NCBI RefSeq assembly: GCF_002591895.1
Contig: NZ_NISX01000011.1
Coordinates: forward strand, 62,001-126,000
From: Lacimicrobium alkaliphilum
GTDB taxonomy: Bacteria; Pseudomonadota; Gammaproteobacteria; Enterobacterales; Alteromonadaceae
DNA: 64,000 nucleotides
Direction of reading: 5' to 3'
Made by a program: the position numbers and the translations under genes. The notes below the pieces were generated by a model, which was not told the origin of the DNA, did no database searches, and saw only the letters and a list, made by a program, of their open reading frames with translations. How positions within the stretch are numbered: the first letter of the stretch is position 1; the number at the start of each line of letters is the position of its first letter. Below, piece after piece: positions 44,579-53,596 of this stretch.

Positions 44579-45124
44579 TCACCGGGACCATGTCGTGCGC
44601 TTATCCAACTCTGAAATTTTTATCTCCGGGTCGTAGTGCCCCGGTACGGGGTCAAAATTCAGTAACTGTCTTGCGACATACTCCGAGGTATAAAACCCGA
44701 CCATGGCGAGTTGACGGATAGTATTGAGCGGCCCGGCAATCTCTTCGTCATCAGCCATTAACCCATCACCAATTAACTGCGTCATTGTTGTATCGGGCGC
44801 GCCTGCCATACGATTATATCTTTGGTACAAATGCTCAAGGCACCTCGTTATCTGCACTTTCTCACGCTGGCTTCTCGTTTGCTCGATAGCGCCATCAACA
44901 AACCTCGCCAGAGCAAGGTCAGCATTCGTTAAGTCCCGGGTTGGGATGAGATGCTCTACCAGGTGTGTAAAGAATGTCACTGTCTTTACCGGAACAAACT
45001 GATAGCAATAACCCTCCCTGTGTGACGTTTGACAAACCCGGGCCCACACATGTTCAACCTGAGCCGGTGCCAGACCTGCACCCAGCGCAGCAAGGGCGCC
45101 TGTTATAAATTCTCTGCGCTGCAT
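44579..45124 (-). CDS. gluconate 2-dehydrogenase subunit 3-like protein
   Basis: 181 residues. Begins with a Tat-type signal (QRREFITGALAALGAGLAPAQ). The small-subunit pattern follows: FFTHLVEHLIPTRDLTNADLALARFVDGA and GFYTSEYVARQLLNFDPVPGHYDPE. Such subunits are needed for export and activity of a partner GMC flavoprotein, which ends 5 bases upstream. The pair resembles periplasmic glycoside C3-dehydrogenases and sugar dehydrogenases. No cytochrome subunit gene is adjacent. The role in the GalNAc cluster is inferred from position. Confidence 0.85.
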   Translation of the reverse strand: MQRREFITGALAALGAGLAPAQVEHVWARVCQTSHREGYCYQFVPVKTVTFFTHLVEHLIPTRDLTNADLALARFVDGAIEQTRSQREKVQITRCLEHLYQRYNRMAGAPDTTMTQLIGDGLMADDEEIAGPLNTIRQLAMVGFYTSEYVARQLLNFDPVPGHYDPEIKISELDKRTTWSR

Positions 45125-45129
45125 AACAT

Positions 45130-46818
45130 CTAAAAGCCCGTTTTAAATTGGCCAACCGCGTGCGCAGCAGCTCTGGCGGTAAAGGCCATGTATGTCAGAG
45201 AAGGGTTCTGATACCCCCCGGAACACATAAAAGCACCATCAGTGATGTAGACATTTTTCACTGTGTGAACCTGATTGTATTGATTCACAATCGATGTTTT
45301 CGGATCGTATCCCATTCGTGCCGTCCCCATCTCGTGAATGGCCTGGCCCGGATAGCTGCCCTCATCATAAGCCTGCACATTATCAAATCCGCATGCCGAC
45401 AACATCTCAACGGCCTGAGATTGCATATGGCTACGCATCCGCTGTTCGTTTTCGCGAAACCGCGCATCAAAAACAACAGTGGGCAGGCCCCACTCATCTT
45501 TGCGCGTTTCATCAAGGTAAATGCGGTTACCTTTTCCCGGTAAGGTTTCACCAAAACCAATCAGCGCAACCTGCCAGGGCCCGGGCTTGAGCATGTCATC
45601 CCGAAATGCTTTGCCAAAAGACAACTCCTTAAATCCCCTTCGCCAGTCGCCCCTCGTTGCATAGCCCTGATAACCGTATCCCCTGATAAAGTCTAAAGAG
45701 CTATCTGGCTCTCGCGGTTTGAGGTTTACAAACCTCGGGATGTGAAAGCCCACAGGACGAAACCCCTGATAATAACTATCGCCGAATTTAGTCGTTGTGG
45801 CAGTGGCGCCAACTTTGAAGTGATGATCCATAAGATAATGGCCTAAAACACCACTGTCATTTCCAAGACCGTTGGGAAAACGTCGCGATTTCGACTGCAA
45901 CAACAACGCCGTGCTGGCAATAGCCGACGCACAGCAAAAAATGACAGAGGCGTAGACCGCGCTTTTCTTATGGTTGTTGGTATCTATGGTTCGAACCCCG
46001 ATGGCTCGCTGCTTCTGTTCGTCATAGATAATTTCTGATGCAATGGTATTGCTTCTGATGGTTAGCCTGCCGGTAGCCCGGGCCGCGGGCAGGGTAGAGG
46101 ACAAGCTGCTGAAATACCCTCCTGTGGGGCACCCTCTCATACATCGTCCCCGGTAAAGGCAGGGTTGACGCGCGCCGAAATCCCCCGAGCCGATCAGGTG
46201 GGCGACACGACCAATTGTTAGTGCTCTGCCATTGAATTGACGATTCAGGACTTCACGCATATGACGCTCGACCCGATTCAATGGCATGGGCGGCAAATAG
46301 ATGCCATCGGGCAATTGTTCAAGACCCATCATCTCGCCAGACACACCGATAAACGCCTCCACTTTGTCGTACCACGGAGCGATGTCTTTATATCGAACTG
46401 GCCAGTCATTACCGTTGCCATCGACACGATTTGCGCTGAAATCTATGTCACTGAGTCTTAAGCACTGACGTCCCCAAGTCAGTGATCGTCCACCCAAATG
46501 ATAACCGCGAATCCAGTCAAATCGTTGTTGTTCCTGATAAGGGTGTTGCCTGTCATCAACAAACCAGTGTGCAATATCCGGATTAGTGGCATACCCGGTT
46601 CGGGCTTGCTTGTATAACCTTTTTTTGACGTCGTTGGAAACCAGACCATGGTTCGGCAACTGCCAATCGTGTTTATAGGCGGTGTGATAGTCAGCGCCAT
46701 GCTCAACATAGCGCCCTCTTTCCAGCACAACCACACTCAGGCCGGCTTCTGTGAGCTCTTTAGCGGCCCAGCCTCCGGTTATTCCACTGCCGATGACAAT
46801 CGCATCAAATGTTTGCAT
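45130..46818 (-). CDS. GMC family FAD oxidoreductase (sugar dehydrogenase-like)
   Basis: 562 residues. FAD-binding start AIVIGSGITGGWAAKELTEAGLSVVVLERGR. GMC motifs include GRSLTWGRQCLRLSDIDF and the C-terminal VQAYDEGSYPGQAIHEMGTARMGYDP. HEMGTARMG and ITDGAFMCSGGYQNPSLTYMAFTARAA are typical of gluconate/glycoside 3-dehydrogenase large subunits. It lacks its own signal and is presumably carried to the periplasm with the Tat-tagged small subunit. It lies in the aga cluster directly after the MITE element that separates it from nagA. It probably oxidises a sugar or glycoside; C3 is the position used by close relatives. Confidence 0.9.
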   Translation of the reverse strand: MQTFDAIVIGSGITGGWAAKELTEAGLSVVVLERGRYVEHGADYHTAYKHDWQLPNHGLVSNDVKKRLYKQARTGYATNPDIAHWFVDDRQHPYQEQQRFDWIRGYHLGGRSLTWGRQCLRLSDIDFSANRVDGNGNDWPVRYKDIAPWYDKVEAFIGVSGEMMGLEQLPDGIYLPPMPLNRVERHMREVLNRQFNGRALTIGRVAHLIGSGDFGARQPCLYRGRCMRGCPTGGYFSSLSSTLPAARATGRLTIRSNTIASEIIYDEQKQRAIGVRTIDTNNHKKSAVYASVIFCCASAIASTALLLQSKSRRFPNGLGNDSGVLGHYLMDHHFKVGATATTTKFGDSYYQGFRPVGFHIPRFVNLKPREPDSSLDFIRGYGYQGYATRGDWRRGFKELSFGKAFRDDMLKPGPWQVALIGFGETLPGKGNRIYLDETRKDEWGLPTVVFDARFRENEQRMRSHMQSQAVEMLSACGFDNVQAYDEGSYPGQAIHEMGTARMGYDPKTSIVNQYNQVHTVKNVYITDGAFMCSGGYQNPSLTYMAFTARAAAHAVGQFKTGF

Positions 46819-46823
46819 ACCTT

Positions 46824-47091
46824 TAGAGCATGTTGACCTTTGCTGTATGAATTTTGTTCTAACTAAACGCTTTTTAATCGCGGCACTTATTTGTAGGCCT
46901 AATGGATTAAGTCAAAAATAAGCAACAATGAGTAAAAAGCGTTTAGGACGAACCCTTTGGGCAACGTTTGTGCGGCATTTCTACTGCTTCAGCACTCATT
47001 CATGTAGAACGACTACACCACATTCGCACTTCATTGTATAAATACCGCACAACTCGTTGCAAAAATATACAGCAAAGGTCAACACGCTCTA
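46824..47091. mobile_element. MITE-like element with terminal inverted repeats
   Basis: 268 bases with a 25-base terminal inverted repeat (left TAGAGCATGTTGACC at 46824, right copy at 47067-47091, one mismatch), apparently ending in TA on each side, as IS630/Tc1-type elements do. Inside are two more nested inverted repeats: CTAAACGCTTTTTA/TAAAAAGCGTTTAG (46863-46876, 46933-46946), and CAACG-TTTGTGCGG at 46962-46980 with its partner at 47040-47059. No transposase. The right end supplies the TAG stop of nagA and the left end is 5 bases from the GMC ATG. Confidence 0.82.
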
Positions 47092-48276
47092 GTAGTGACT
47101 TGCCTTTTCACTCTCATCGGCGTTATAAACAAACCGGCCATTCACCAGTGTAGCTTTGACTCCGAGCTGATCATTTACCAGCGTTAAATTGGCTTTTTTA
47201 CCGCAGGCGACACTGCCTGTTTTATCATCTATTCCGATATGCCTTGCGGGTACAATACTGGCCATATTAACAGCATCCAATAAGGGCACTTGTCCCAACC
47301 TGTTCATATTCAGCACCCCCTGGTTAAGGGTCAGGGTGCTACCGGCGAGCGAGCCGGATTGGGTTCTGGCCACACCATTTTTAACCTCTACGCTCAATTC
47401 ACCGAGCTGATAAACGCCATCGGGAAAGCCACCAGCAGAGATACAATCGCTAATAAGCGCTATCCCGGAAGCGCCCTTTAAACGATAGATCAATTGTAGA
47501 ATCGAGGGGTGTACATGAATGCCATCGGCAATGACCTCAGCCAGGGCTCGCTGATTTAGTAATACCGCACCCGCACATCCCGGATCACGGTGATGTATGC
47601 CACTCATACCATTGAAAATATGCACGCCACCCGCCGCGCCCTCTTCTAACGCCCGGCTGGCGCAATCAAAGTTGGCGTTAGTATGTCCGAGCATGACCTG
47701 AACACCCAGGCTGGCTAGATAGCGGATTTGCTCCATCGAATCTCCCAGTTCTGGTGCCAGCGCCATCACTTTTAAAGTACCTTTAGACGCTGCGTAAATC
47801 TTATCGATGCGCTCACGGGTCAAATCGAGAAAAAACGCTTCATTGTGAGCCCCTTTGTGAGCTTCGGCAAAGAACAGTCCCTCGTTGTATGCACCAAGGA
47901 CTTCTGCGCCAGGCATACATAGCTCAGATGCCTGACCAATTATCTCATAGGCTCGCAAGGTTTTTTCCCAGTCGGCAGTAACGGTGGTTGCCAGAAAGCC
48001 GGTAACCCCGTATTTTGCCAGTGAGCGGGAAATGGTGCGAATGGAAGATAAACTGCCATCCATTACGTCGCATCCCTCCCGACCATGAATATGCAAGTCA
48101 ATCAATCCCGGCAGCAGATTAAGCTCAGAATAATCTGCCACCTCAATACCTGGCCTGGGCTGGCTGCTAATATCGACGACAGAACCGTCATCAATGAGTA
48201 CACAGTGGTTCTGTAACACTTCAGTTTCAGTTAAAACACTGCCCGCACGAATATAAAAGGGCCGTTGTCTGTGCAT
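47089..48276 (-). CDS. nagA: N-acetylhexosamine-6-phosphate deacetylase (NagA/AgaA type)
   Basis: 395 residues. Amidohydrolase that removes acetate from GlcNAc-6-P or GalNAc-6-P. Metal and catalytic motifs: LIDLHIHGREGCDVMDG (HxH), GHTNANFDCA, HIFNGMSGIHHRDPG, and the catalytic Asp in ALISDCISAGG. The genomic setting (agaS, kbaZ, AgaR, GH109) points to GalNAc-6-P, i.e. the AgaA role. Its ATG directly follows the TAG of the kinase gene with no gap. Its own TAG stop lies in the terminal repeat of the MITE, so the last residues may differ from relatives. Confidence 0.92.
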   Translation of the reverse strand: MHRQRPFYIRAGSVLTETEVLQNHCVLIDDGSVVDISSQPRPGIEVADYSELNLLPGLIDLHIHGREGCDVMDGSLSSIRTISRSLAKYGVTGFLATTVTADWEKTLRAYEIIGQASELCMPGAEVLGAYNEGLFFAEAHKGAHNEAFFLDLTRERIDKIYAASKGTLKVMALAPELGDSMEQIRYLASLGVQVMLGHTNANFDCASRALEEGAAGGVHIFNGMSGIHHRDPGCAGAVLLNQRALAEVIADGIHVHPSILQLIYRLKGASGIALISDCISAGGFPDGVYQLGELSVEVKNGVARTQSGSLAGSTLTLNQGVLNMNRLGQVPLLDAVNMASIVPARHIGIDDKTGSVACGKKANLTLVNDQLGVKATLVNGRFVYNADESEKASHY

Positions 48277-49179
48277 CTAGTCGCCTCCCAACATGGCCGC
48301 ACCGCGCACGCCACTGGCATCCCCGAAGCGCGCATTAACAACCGGCGGCGCACTGAACCCCTTGAATAAGTACTTTTCGATATTGGCCGATAAGTGCTCA
48401 GCTATCTGCGCCACCTGAGACACTCCCCCACCGAGTACAATAATATCTGGCTCAACCAGCTTACACAGGCTGGCGAAGGTTTCTCCCAATATATCCAGAT
48501 AACATTGCAAAATAGTCTGTGCTTGTGGGTCATTGGCGTCTAGTTGTGAGGCCCAATGGCTCGACGAGTGTCGCTGGCCAGTAAAATGCTGGTACAAAAA
48601 TTCAATGCCTGGTCCTGCAATATACGACTCTGTGCATCCCACTAAGCCGCAACCACAGGTGAGCACCGGGAGTGCGTATTTCTGTTGCAGCTGAGCACTC
48701 AGAGGCAAGTGACCGTACTCACCTGCTATGCCCAGCTGCGTTTGCTGAATCTCTTTGCCAACACACAAACCACCCGCTGCGCCGGTACCAATAATCGCCC
48801 CGAATACACGGTGAAAGCCATCGCCTGCTCCCCGGTTCGCTTCCGAAAGCGCAAAACAACGCGTGTCATTCATTAATGCGACCTTTCTGTTGAGCTTTCG
48901 TTTAAGATCGGCCGCAATACACTGTCCCGTTGCGCAGGGAACATTGGCTGAAAGCACCCTTCCCTGGCTATTGATTAACCCGGGCATACCGATACCGACG
49001 TGGCTGTGCTCTCCGATCAACTCATCGGCTCGTACAACCTGGTCTCTGACAGCCATCAGAAACGACGCATAATCGCGCTTCGGTGTCGGGATCCGCCAGC
49101 TCTGAATCGCATTGAAATCGCGATCAAAGATCGCGGTCTCAATTTTGGTTCCACCGATATCAATACCTATATGCTTCAT
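48277..49179 (-). CDS. nagK: ROK family sugar kinase (GalNAc/GlcNAc kinase)
   Basis: 300 residues. ATP-binding motif IGIDIGGTKIETAIF, sugar-binding NDTRCFALSEANRGAG, IGTGAAGGLCVG, and the zinc cluster CGCGLVGCTESYIAGPGI, all diagnostic of ROK kinases close to NagK. In Shewanella-type GalNAc pathways the kinase (AgaK) phosphorylates free GalNAc imported by a permease. This replaces PTS uptake, and no PTS genes are seen here. It starts 13 bases after agaS. Confidence 0.9.
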   Translation of the reverse strand: MKHIGIDIGGTKIETAIFDRDFNAIQSWRIPTPKRDYASFLMAVRDQVVRADELIGEHSHVGIGMPGLINSQGRVLSANVPCATGQCIAADLKRKLNRKVALMNDTRCFALSEANRGAGDGFHRVFGAIIGTGAAGGLCVGKEIQQTQLGIAGEYGHLPLSAQLQQKYALPVLTCGCGLVGCTESYIAGPGIEFLYQHFTGQRHSSSHWASQLDANDPQAQTILQCYLDILGETFASLCKLVEPDIIVLGGGVSQVAQIAEHLSANIEKYLFKGFSAPPVVNARFGDASGVRGAAMLGGD

Positions 49180-49192
49180 GACTATCGGTTAC

Positions 49193-50323
49193 CTAAGCAC
49201 ACTCACTGATGGAGTGAATCTTCACCCCCTGCACAACTCTGTTAACCTCACCTGTTGGGCACGGGTTATCGGGAGATAACCCCAGCTTCAGTGATTGAAA
49301 GAAAGAGAGAATCTGGGCAAACACAATATAGGGTAAGCCAGCCAGAACATCCGGGGTGGATTCATCTATACCAAACTTCAGTAAATCAACGGAAACAACA
49401 GTTTGCGCAATGCCATCGGCCTGTAGTTCCGCCAGCAGGTCGTCATCATAAGCACGCGTATAGGTATTCAATGACGGAAAAATCAACACCGACGTCAATG
49501 GGTTCACCAGTGATTTCGGGCCATGGCGGAACCCTAATGGGGTCTCAAAGTAGCTCGTTTTTTTCCCTGCTGTTAATTCCAGACATTTAAGCGCGGCTTC
49601 CTTGGCAATGGCAGTCAATGACCCTGCACCTAAAAAGACTATTCTGTCGGCCTGTTTATTGGCCAGCGCCTGTATCTCGGGTACGCCTTTTTTGAGAATG
49701 TTGTCGGCACAGCGAATCACACTGTCTACAACATCAGAACTCACCGGTGAAAATACAGCCAGTGACGCCAGCAGCATTGACGTAAAACTACTTGTCATAG
49801 CAAAAGACTGATCGAGGGCCTGTTTCGGCATCAGCAAGGTGTAGGCGTTAGACTTCTCTTTTGAGGCGATCGCCAACTGCCCCTGTGGATTACATGTCAC
49901 TATTAAATGAAAGCAACGCTTGACCACTTTTTCCGTTATCTCAACCGCAGCGACACTCTCGGGACTGCTTCCTGAGCGACCAAATGACACCAGCAGAGTA
50001 GGCACATCACTGTTGAGGGTGCTTTGTGGAGTGGCAACAATATCGGTGGTGCTTATCGATATGGCTCTTAGGCCAGTAGTCTTTCTGATGTACGGAACCA
50101 CAGCGTCTCCGACATATGCCGAAGTCCCTGCTCCGGAGAATATTATTCGCAAGTCATCCAGCGCCAGAATCGGGTTCAGAAATTCCGCCAGCGCTTGTCT
50201 TTGTGCATCGACAGACGCCACTGTTTCAGCCCATACTTGCGGCTGCTGTTGGATCTCCCTGGCCGTCCAGAAAGCTTTTTTTTGTTTCAACATGTCTTGT
50301 GAAATGGATAAATAATCTGTCAT
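49193..50323 (-). CDS. agaS: AgaS-like sugar isomerase/deaminase (SIS domains)
   Basis: About 376 residues from ATG 50323 (GGGAGAG upstream); the frame extends further without family sequence. Two SIS domains: IIFSGAGTSAYVGDAVVPYIR with SFGRSGSSPESVAAVE, and IVFLGAGSLTAIAKEAALKCLELTAGK with ETPLGFRHGPKSL. AgaS converts galactosamine-6-phosphate to tagatose-6-phosphate with release of ammonia. Third step of the GalNAc pathway, in order kbaZ-agaS-nagK-nagA. Confidence 0.9.
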   Translation of the reverse strand: MTDYLSISQDMLKQKKAFWTAREIQQQPQVWAETVASVDAQRQALAEFLNPILALDDLRIIFSGAGTSAYVGDAVVPYIRKTTGLRAISISTTDIVATPQSTLNSDVPTLLVSFGRSGSSPESVAAVEITEKVVKRCFHLIVTCNPQGQLAIASKEKSNAYTLLMPKQALDQSFAMTSSFTSMLLASLAVFSPVSSDVVDSVIRCADNILKKGVPEIQALANKQADRIVFLGAGSLTAIAKEAALKCLELTAGKKTSYFETPLGFRHGPKSLVNPLTSVLIFPSLNTYTRAYDDDLLAELQADGIAQTVVSVDLLKFGIDESTPDVLAGLPYIVFAQILSFFQSLKLGLSPDNPCPTGEVNRVVQGVKIHSISECA

Positions 50324-50460
50324 TTCATTACTCTCCCTACGCGAAGCGCTCTGCTGCCTGTGACCACTTTTTCCATTCCACAGTGCGCTCTTTTCAGACG
50401 ACGTTACATGATACTTTGACAAATGCACGGTCACTTACTGCTCCCTCGTTTTGTTTACAA

Positions 50461-51735
50461 CTAACCGCACGCGTTTGCATAATCACGCAACACGGTTCGA
50501 ACATTTTCAATGATTAAGCTTTGCGCACGAGGTGCCCCCCGGCCTTGTCTTATTTCCTGATACTGCTGCGGAAAGTACTGACTGATTAAGGGTAACGGAA
50601 TCTCAACTGCGTCTATATTAGACAATAGTGTTTTTAACGCATCCTGCACGGGTTTGGTATTCCAATAATAGCGGATGCGATCACTGAAGCTGTACTTTCT
50701 CAGCAGTGCAGCAGCGCCCTGCTTATCGTCATAGAATTTTTCCCAGTATTTTGGATTGGCACACATCTCTGTCTCCAGAACATCCCGTATATTGGAACGC
50801 GTCGCCTCATCGCTAAGCTGGTCTTCTATGTGACTCAAACTGAATATTGCTTCACGCATAGCGAAGGTCAGCTGAGGGCCGACTTTCAAAATAGCGAAAT
50901 GCGCCTTAACCAGCTCTGCATAGGCTGATGCCTTCTGATAATCAGTAGAATGAGCTTCAAACACAATCTTAGGAACAGTTTTCACAAAGTCTGATAACGC
51001 TGTCGCGGCGGACTTATCAAAATCAAAGACTTTCAGATGGTCAAACTCAACCCCTGGCTGAACGACCAGAGCAATGACTCTGTCCCAGGCTTGCTGCAAG
51101 CCCCGGCTCTGAAACGCCTGCTGATGACTGTCATAGGTTTTTTGCACGCGATGAGTTGGCGTGACATCAATGCTACTGATTTCTTCCTTAGCCCCTCCGG
51201 GCGGCGGCACTTCAGTACCAACCACATAGCAAATATCAGACTGACCAAAGCTGTCCTGCGCCGCTTTTTCCGCGATGTCACATAAATGGGCTGCGCGTTC
51301 GGCAACAACATCGTCAGTGAGCACTTGAGGATCATCAGCGCAAGGCATACTTGTATCCAGATGAATTTTTTTGAAACCCGCTCTGACATAAGCGTCAATA
51401 AGTTCCTCAGAACGTTTTTTCGCCTGCTCATAGGGCTCATCCGTCCAACAAACAGGCCCGAGGTGATCTCCCCCTAAAAGTACCTCGCTCATTGGTAATC
51501 CCACTTTTTGCGCTAACCCTTCAACAAAACGCACAAAATCCGAGGGCTTCATTCCGGTGTAACCACCGTATTGATTCACCTGGTTAGCCGTCGCCTCAAT
51601 TAACACAACGGAGCCATTTTCCTGCGCTTGCAGCATGGCCGCTTCTATTACCATCGGCTGAGCGCAACATACTGAGTAAACGCCTCGCCTTTGTCCCTGC
51701 CGGTTCGCAGATGCCATATCAAATAAATAGCTCAT
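50461..51735 (-). CDS. kbaZ: tagatose-bisphosphate aldolase subunit KbaZ/GatZ-like (AgaZ)
   Basis: 424 residues of the KbaZ/GatZ family, with GVYSVCCAQPMVIEAAML, LIEATANQVNQYGGYTGMKPSDF and LLGGDHLGP. In E. coli it assists the class II aldolase KbaY; in Shewanella the homologue AgaZ has been proposed to be a tagatose-6-phosphate kinase. No KbaY and no other kinase is seen in this window, so either role leaves one step to be encoded elsewhere. First gene of the operon, GGGAG ribosome site. A candidate AgaR site lies about 65 bases upstream. Confidence 0.9.
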   Translation of the reverse strand: MSYLFDMASANRQGQRRGVYSVCCAQPMVIEAAMLQAQENGSVVLIEATANQVNQYGGYTGMKPSDFVRFVEGLAQKVGLPMSEVLLGGDHLGPVCWTDEPYEQAKKRSEELIDAYVRAGFKKIHLDTSMPCADDPQVLTDDVVAERAAHLCDIAEKAAQDSFGQSDICYVVGTEVPPPGGAKEEISSIDVTPTHRVQKTYDSHQQAFQSRGLQQAWDRVIALVVQPGVEFDHLKVFDFDKSAATALSDFVKTVPKIVFEAHSTDYQKASAYAELVKAHFAILKVGPQLTFAMREAIFSLSHIEDQLSDEATRSNIRDVLETEMCANPKYWEKFYDDKQGAAALLRKYSFSDRIRYYWNTKPVQDALKTLLSNIDAVEIPLPLISQYFPQQYQEIRQGRGAPRAQSLIIENVRTVLRDYANACG

Positions 51736-52038
51736 TTAGTCTCCCAGCCTCGACTCATATCGAAAACCTTAACTTTTCGTTATACGCCCACACAATACAT
51801 GGTTTCATTTTCTTTCTCAAATATATTAAGAAACACTTTGAAAGCCACCATGAGAATGTCTTTTTATATATAAAAATCGCCCAACAAACAACGAAAAAGG
51901 GTTAAAAGCCAGATAAAACGCCACGAACAGAAGCAATAATCATGACTTGCTGTTGATTTCAAACTTTAAAAGATTTATAAATACGAAACATTTTGTAAGC
52001 AAATCCGCTCTTATTTGGGTCGGAGTGAAGGAAGGGCT
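51736..52038. other. divergent kbaZ/GH109 promoter region
   Basis: 303 AT-rich bases between two divergent genes. It contains the candidate AgaR site at 51800-51822 and a nearby GAAAGCC/TTTC motif on the other strand. No convincing core promoter was picked. Confidence 0.45.
51800..51822 (+). promoter_or_regulatory. candidate AgaR operator upstream of kbaZ
   Basis: TGGTTTCATTTTCTTTCTCA shows the spaced TTTC-TTTT-TTTC pattern of AgaR sites, matching most positions of the E. coli consensus (remembered as WRM-TTTC-R-TTTY-R-TTTY). Confidence 0.5.
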
Positions 52039-53496
52039 ATGAGCGAACTAAACAGACGAAAATTTCTTAAATCAGCGGTAGCCGCAGCAGCTGTCGGCAT
52101 TACGGCCGGATGCTCTACGACAATGTCCCAACAGTCCGCTAATCCTCTGGCACAGGGCAAAACGGTCATGGGCTTAACCCCCGAAAAGCTTGATACGGTG
52201 CGTATCGGATTTATTGGCTTAGGAGTGCGTGGCTACAATTATCATTTAAAGAACTTCCTGAAGATGGATGGAGTCCGGGTCACAGCATTGTGTGACACAG
52301 ACCAGAAATCGCTGCAAAACTCGGTCAACTACGTGACCTCTTTGGGTTTACCCAAGCCTGCAACCTTTAGCGGTTCCGATTTTGCTTACAGAGGCATGCT
52401 GGAACGCGACGACGTTGACATCGTCATCATTTCAACCCCCTGGAAGTGGCATTGCCCGATGGCTGTTGATGCAATGGAGAGCGGCAAGCACGCCTTTGTG
52501 GAAGTGCCAATGGCCACCAGCATCGAAGAATGCTGGAAAATGGTTGACGCTTCTGAGAGAAACCAACGTCATTGTATGATGATGGAAAACGTCAACTATG
52601 GACGCGACGAACTGATGGTGCTCAACATGGTCCGCCAGGGACTGTTTGGTGAGCTGTTGCACGGTGAAGCGGCCTATATTCATGAGTTGCGTTGGCAGAT
52701 GAAAGAAATTGAGCGAAAAACCGGCTCCTGGCGCACCTATTGGCATACCAGGCACAATGGCAACTTATATCCCACCCACGGCCTTGGCCCCGTCGCACAG
52801 TATATGAACATTAACAAAGGCGACCGATTCGACTTTGTGACCTCAACCAGCTCGCCAGCACTGGGCCGGGCCCGGTACGCAAAAGAGCATTTCCCGGCAG
52901 ACCATGAACGCAATCAGCTGAATTTTATTGCGGGTGATATGAATACCAGCGTGATCAAGACCATAAAAGGGCGCACCATTGTTGTTCAACATGATACAAC
53001 GTCCCCACGACCCTATTCCCGTCACAACCTCATTCAGGGAACGAATGGCATTTTTGCAGGGTTCCCGAATCGTATCGCCGTTGAAAAGGCACCTGCTGAA
53101 ATACAGGCCATATACGATAGAACTTATCAACAAGACCTGGCCGACTGGAAAGCGTCAGGTAAACAGGGCCGCAAACCTTCTCCGGCAAGTTTTCACTCCT
53201 GGGATTCAGACCTGGATAAATGGTATAACAAATTTGATCATCCCCTCTGGAAACGCCTCGGAGACAGTGCAAAAGGCGCAGGTCATGGCGGTATGGATTT
53301 CATTATGGCGTATCGCATCATTTATTGTTTACGCAATGGCGAACCACTTGACCAGGACGTTTACGACGGCGCTGCCTGGTCATCCATCTTTCCGCTAAGC
53401 GCTGAGTCGGTGGCCGATCGCAGCAATAGCAAAAACATTCCCGATTTTACCCGGGGTGCCTGGAAAACCGGTAAGCCACTGGGTATTGTCACCTGA
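52039..53496 (+). CDS. GH109 family protein, alpha-N-acetylgalactosaminidase-like, Tat-exported lipoprotein
   Basis: About 485 residues from ATG 52039. Tat motif NRRKFLK with lipobox TAGC. Gfo/Idh/MocA NAD-binding fold: [15 protein letters not shown] near residue 57, [14 protein letters not shown]109 features are [51 protein letters not shown] and [11 protein letters not shown]109 enzymes use bound NAD to cleave alpha-linked GalNAc, as at the base of mucin O-glycans or A-type sugars. It fits the adjacent GalNAc catabolic genes and would release free GalNAc in the periplasm. A strong terminator follows. Confidence 0.9.
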   Translation: MSELNRRKFLKSAVAAAAVGITAGCSTTMSQQSANPLAQGKTVMGLTPEKLDTVRIGFIGLGVRGYNYHLKNFLKMDGVRVTALCDTDQKSLQNSVNYVTSLGLPKPATFSGSDFAYRGMLERDDVDIVIISTPWKWHCPMAVDAMESGKHAFVEVPMATSIEECWKMVDASERNQRHCMMMENVNYGRDELMVLNMVRQGLFGELLHGEAAYIHELRWQMKEIERKTGSWRTYWHTRHNGNLYPTHGLGPVAQYMNINKGDRFDFVTSTSSPALGRARYAKEHFPADHERNQLNFIAGDMNTSVIKTIKGRTIVVQHDTTSPRPYSRHNLIQGTNGIFAGFPNRIAVEKAPAEIQAIYDRTYQQDLADWKASGKQGRKPSPASFHSWDSDLDKWYNKFDHPLWKRLGDSAKGAGHGGMDFIMAYRIIYCLRNGEPLDQDVYDGAAWSSIFPLSAESVADRSNSKNIPDFTRGAWKTGKPLGIVT

Positions 53497-53521
53497 CAAC
53501 CTGCCGACAATAGCCATACAC

Positions 53522-53554
53522 AAAAAAGCCGATAGAATCTCTATCGGCTTTTTT
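53522..53554. terminator. bidirectional terminator between GH109 and the DUF3472 gene
   Basis: AAAAAAGCCGATAGA and TCTATCGGCTTTTTT are a perfect 15-base inverted repeat with a three-base loop, giving T-runs in both directions for the convergent genes. Confidence 0.95.
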
Positions 53555-53596
53555 AATCCGTTAAACTCAACCCTTTAGTTTCGCACAGAGCGTTGC

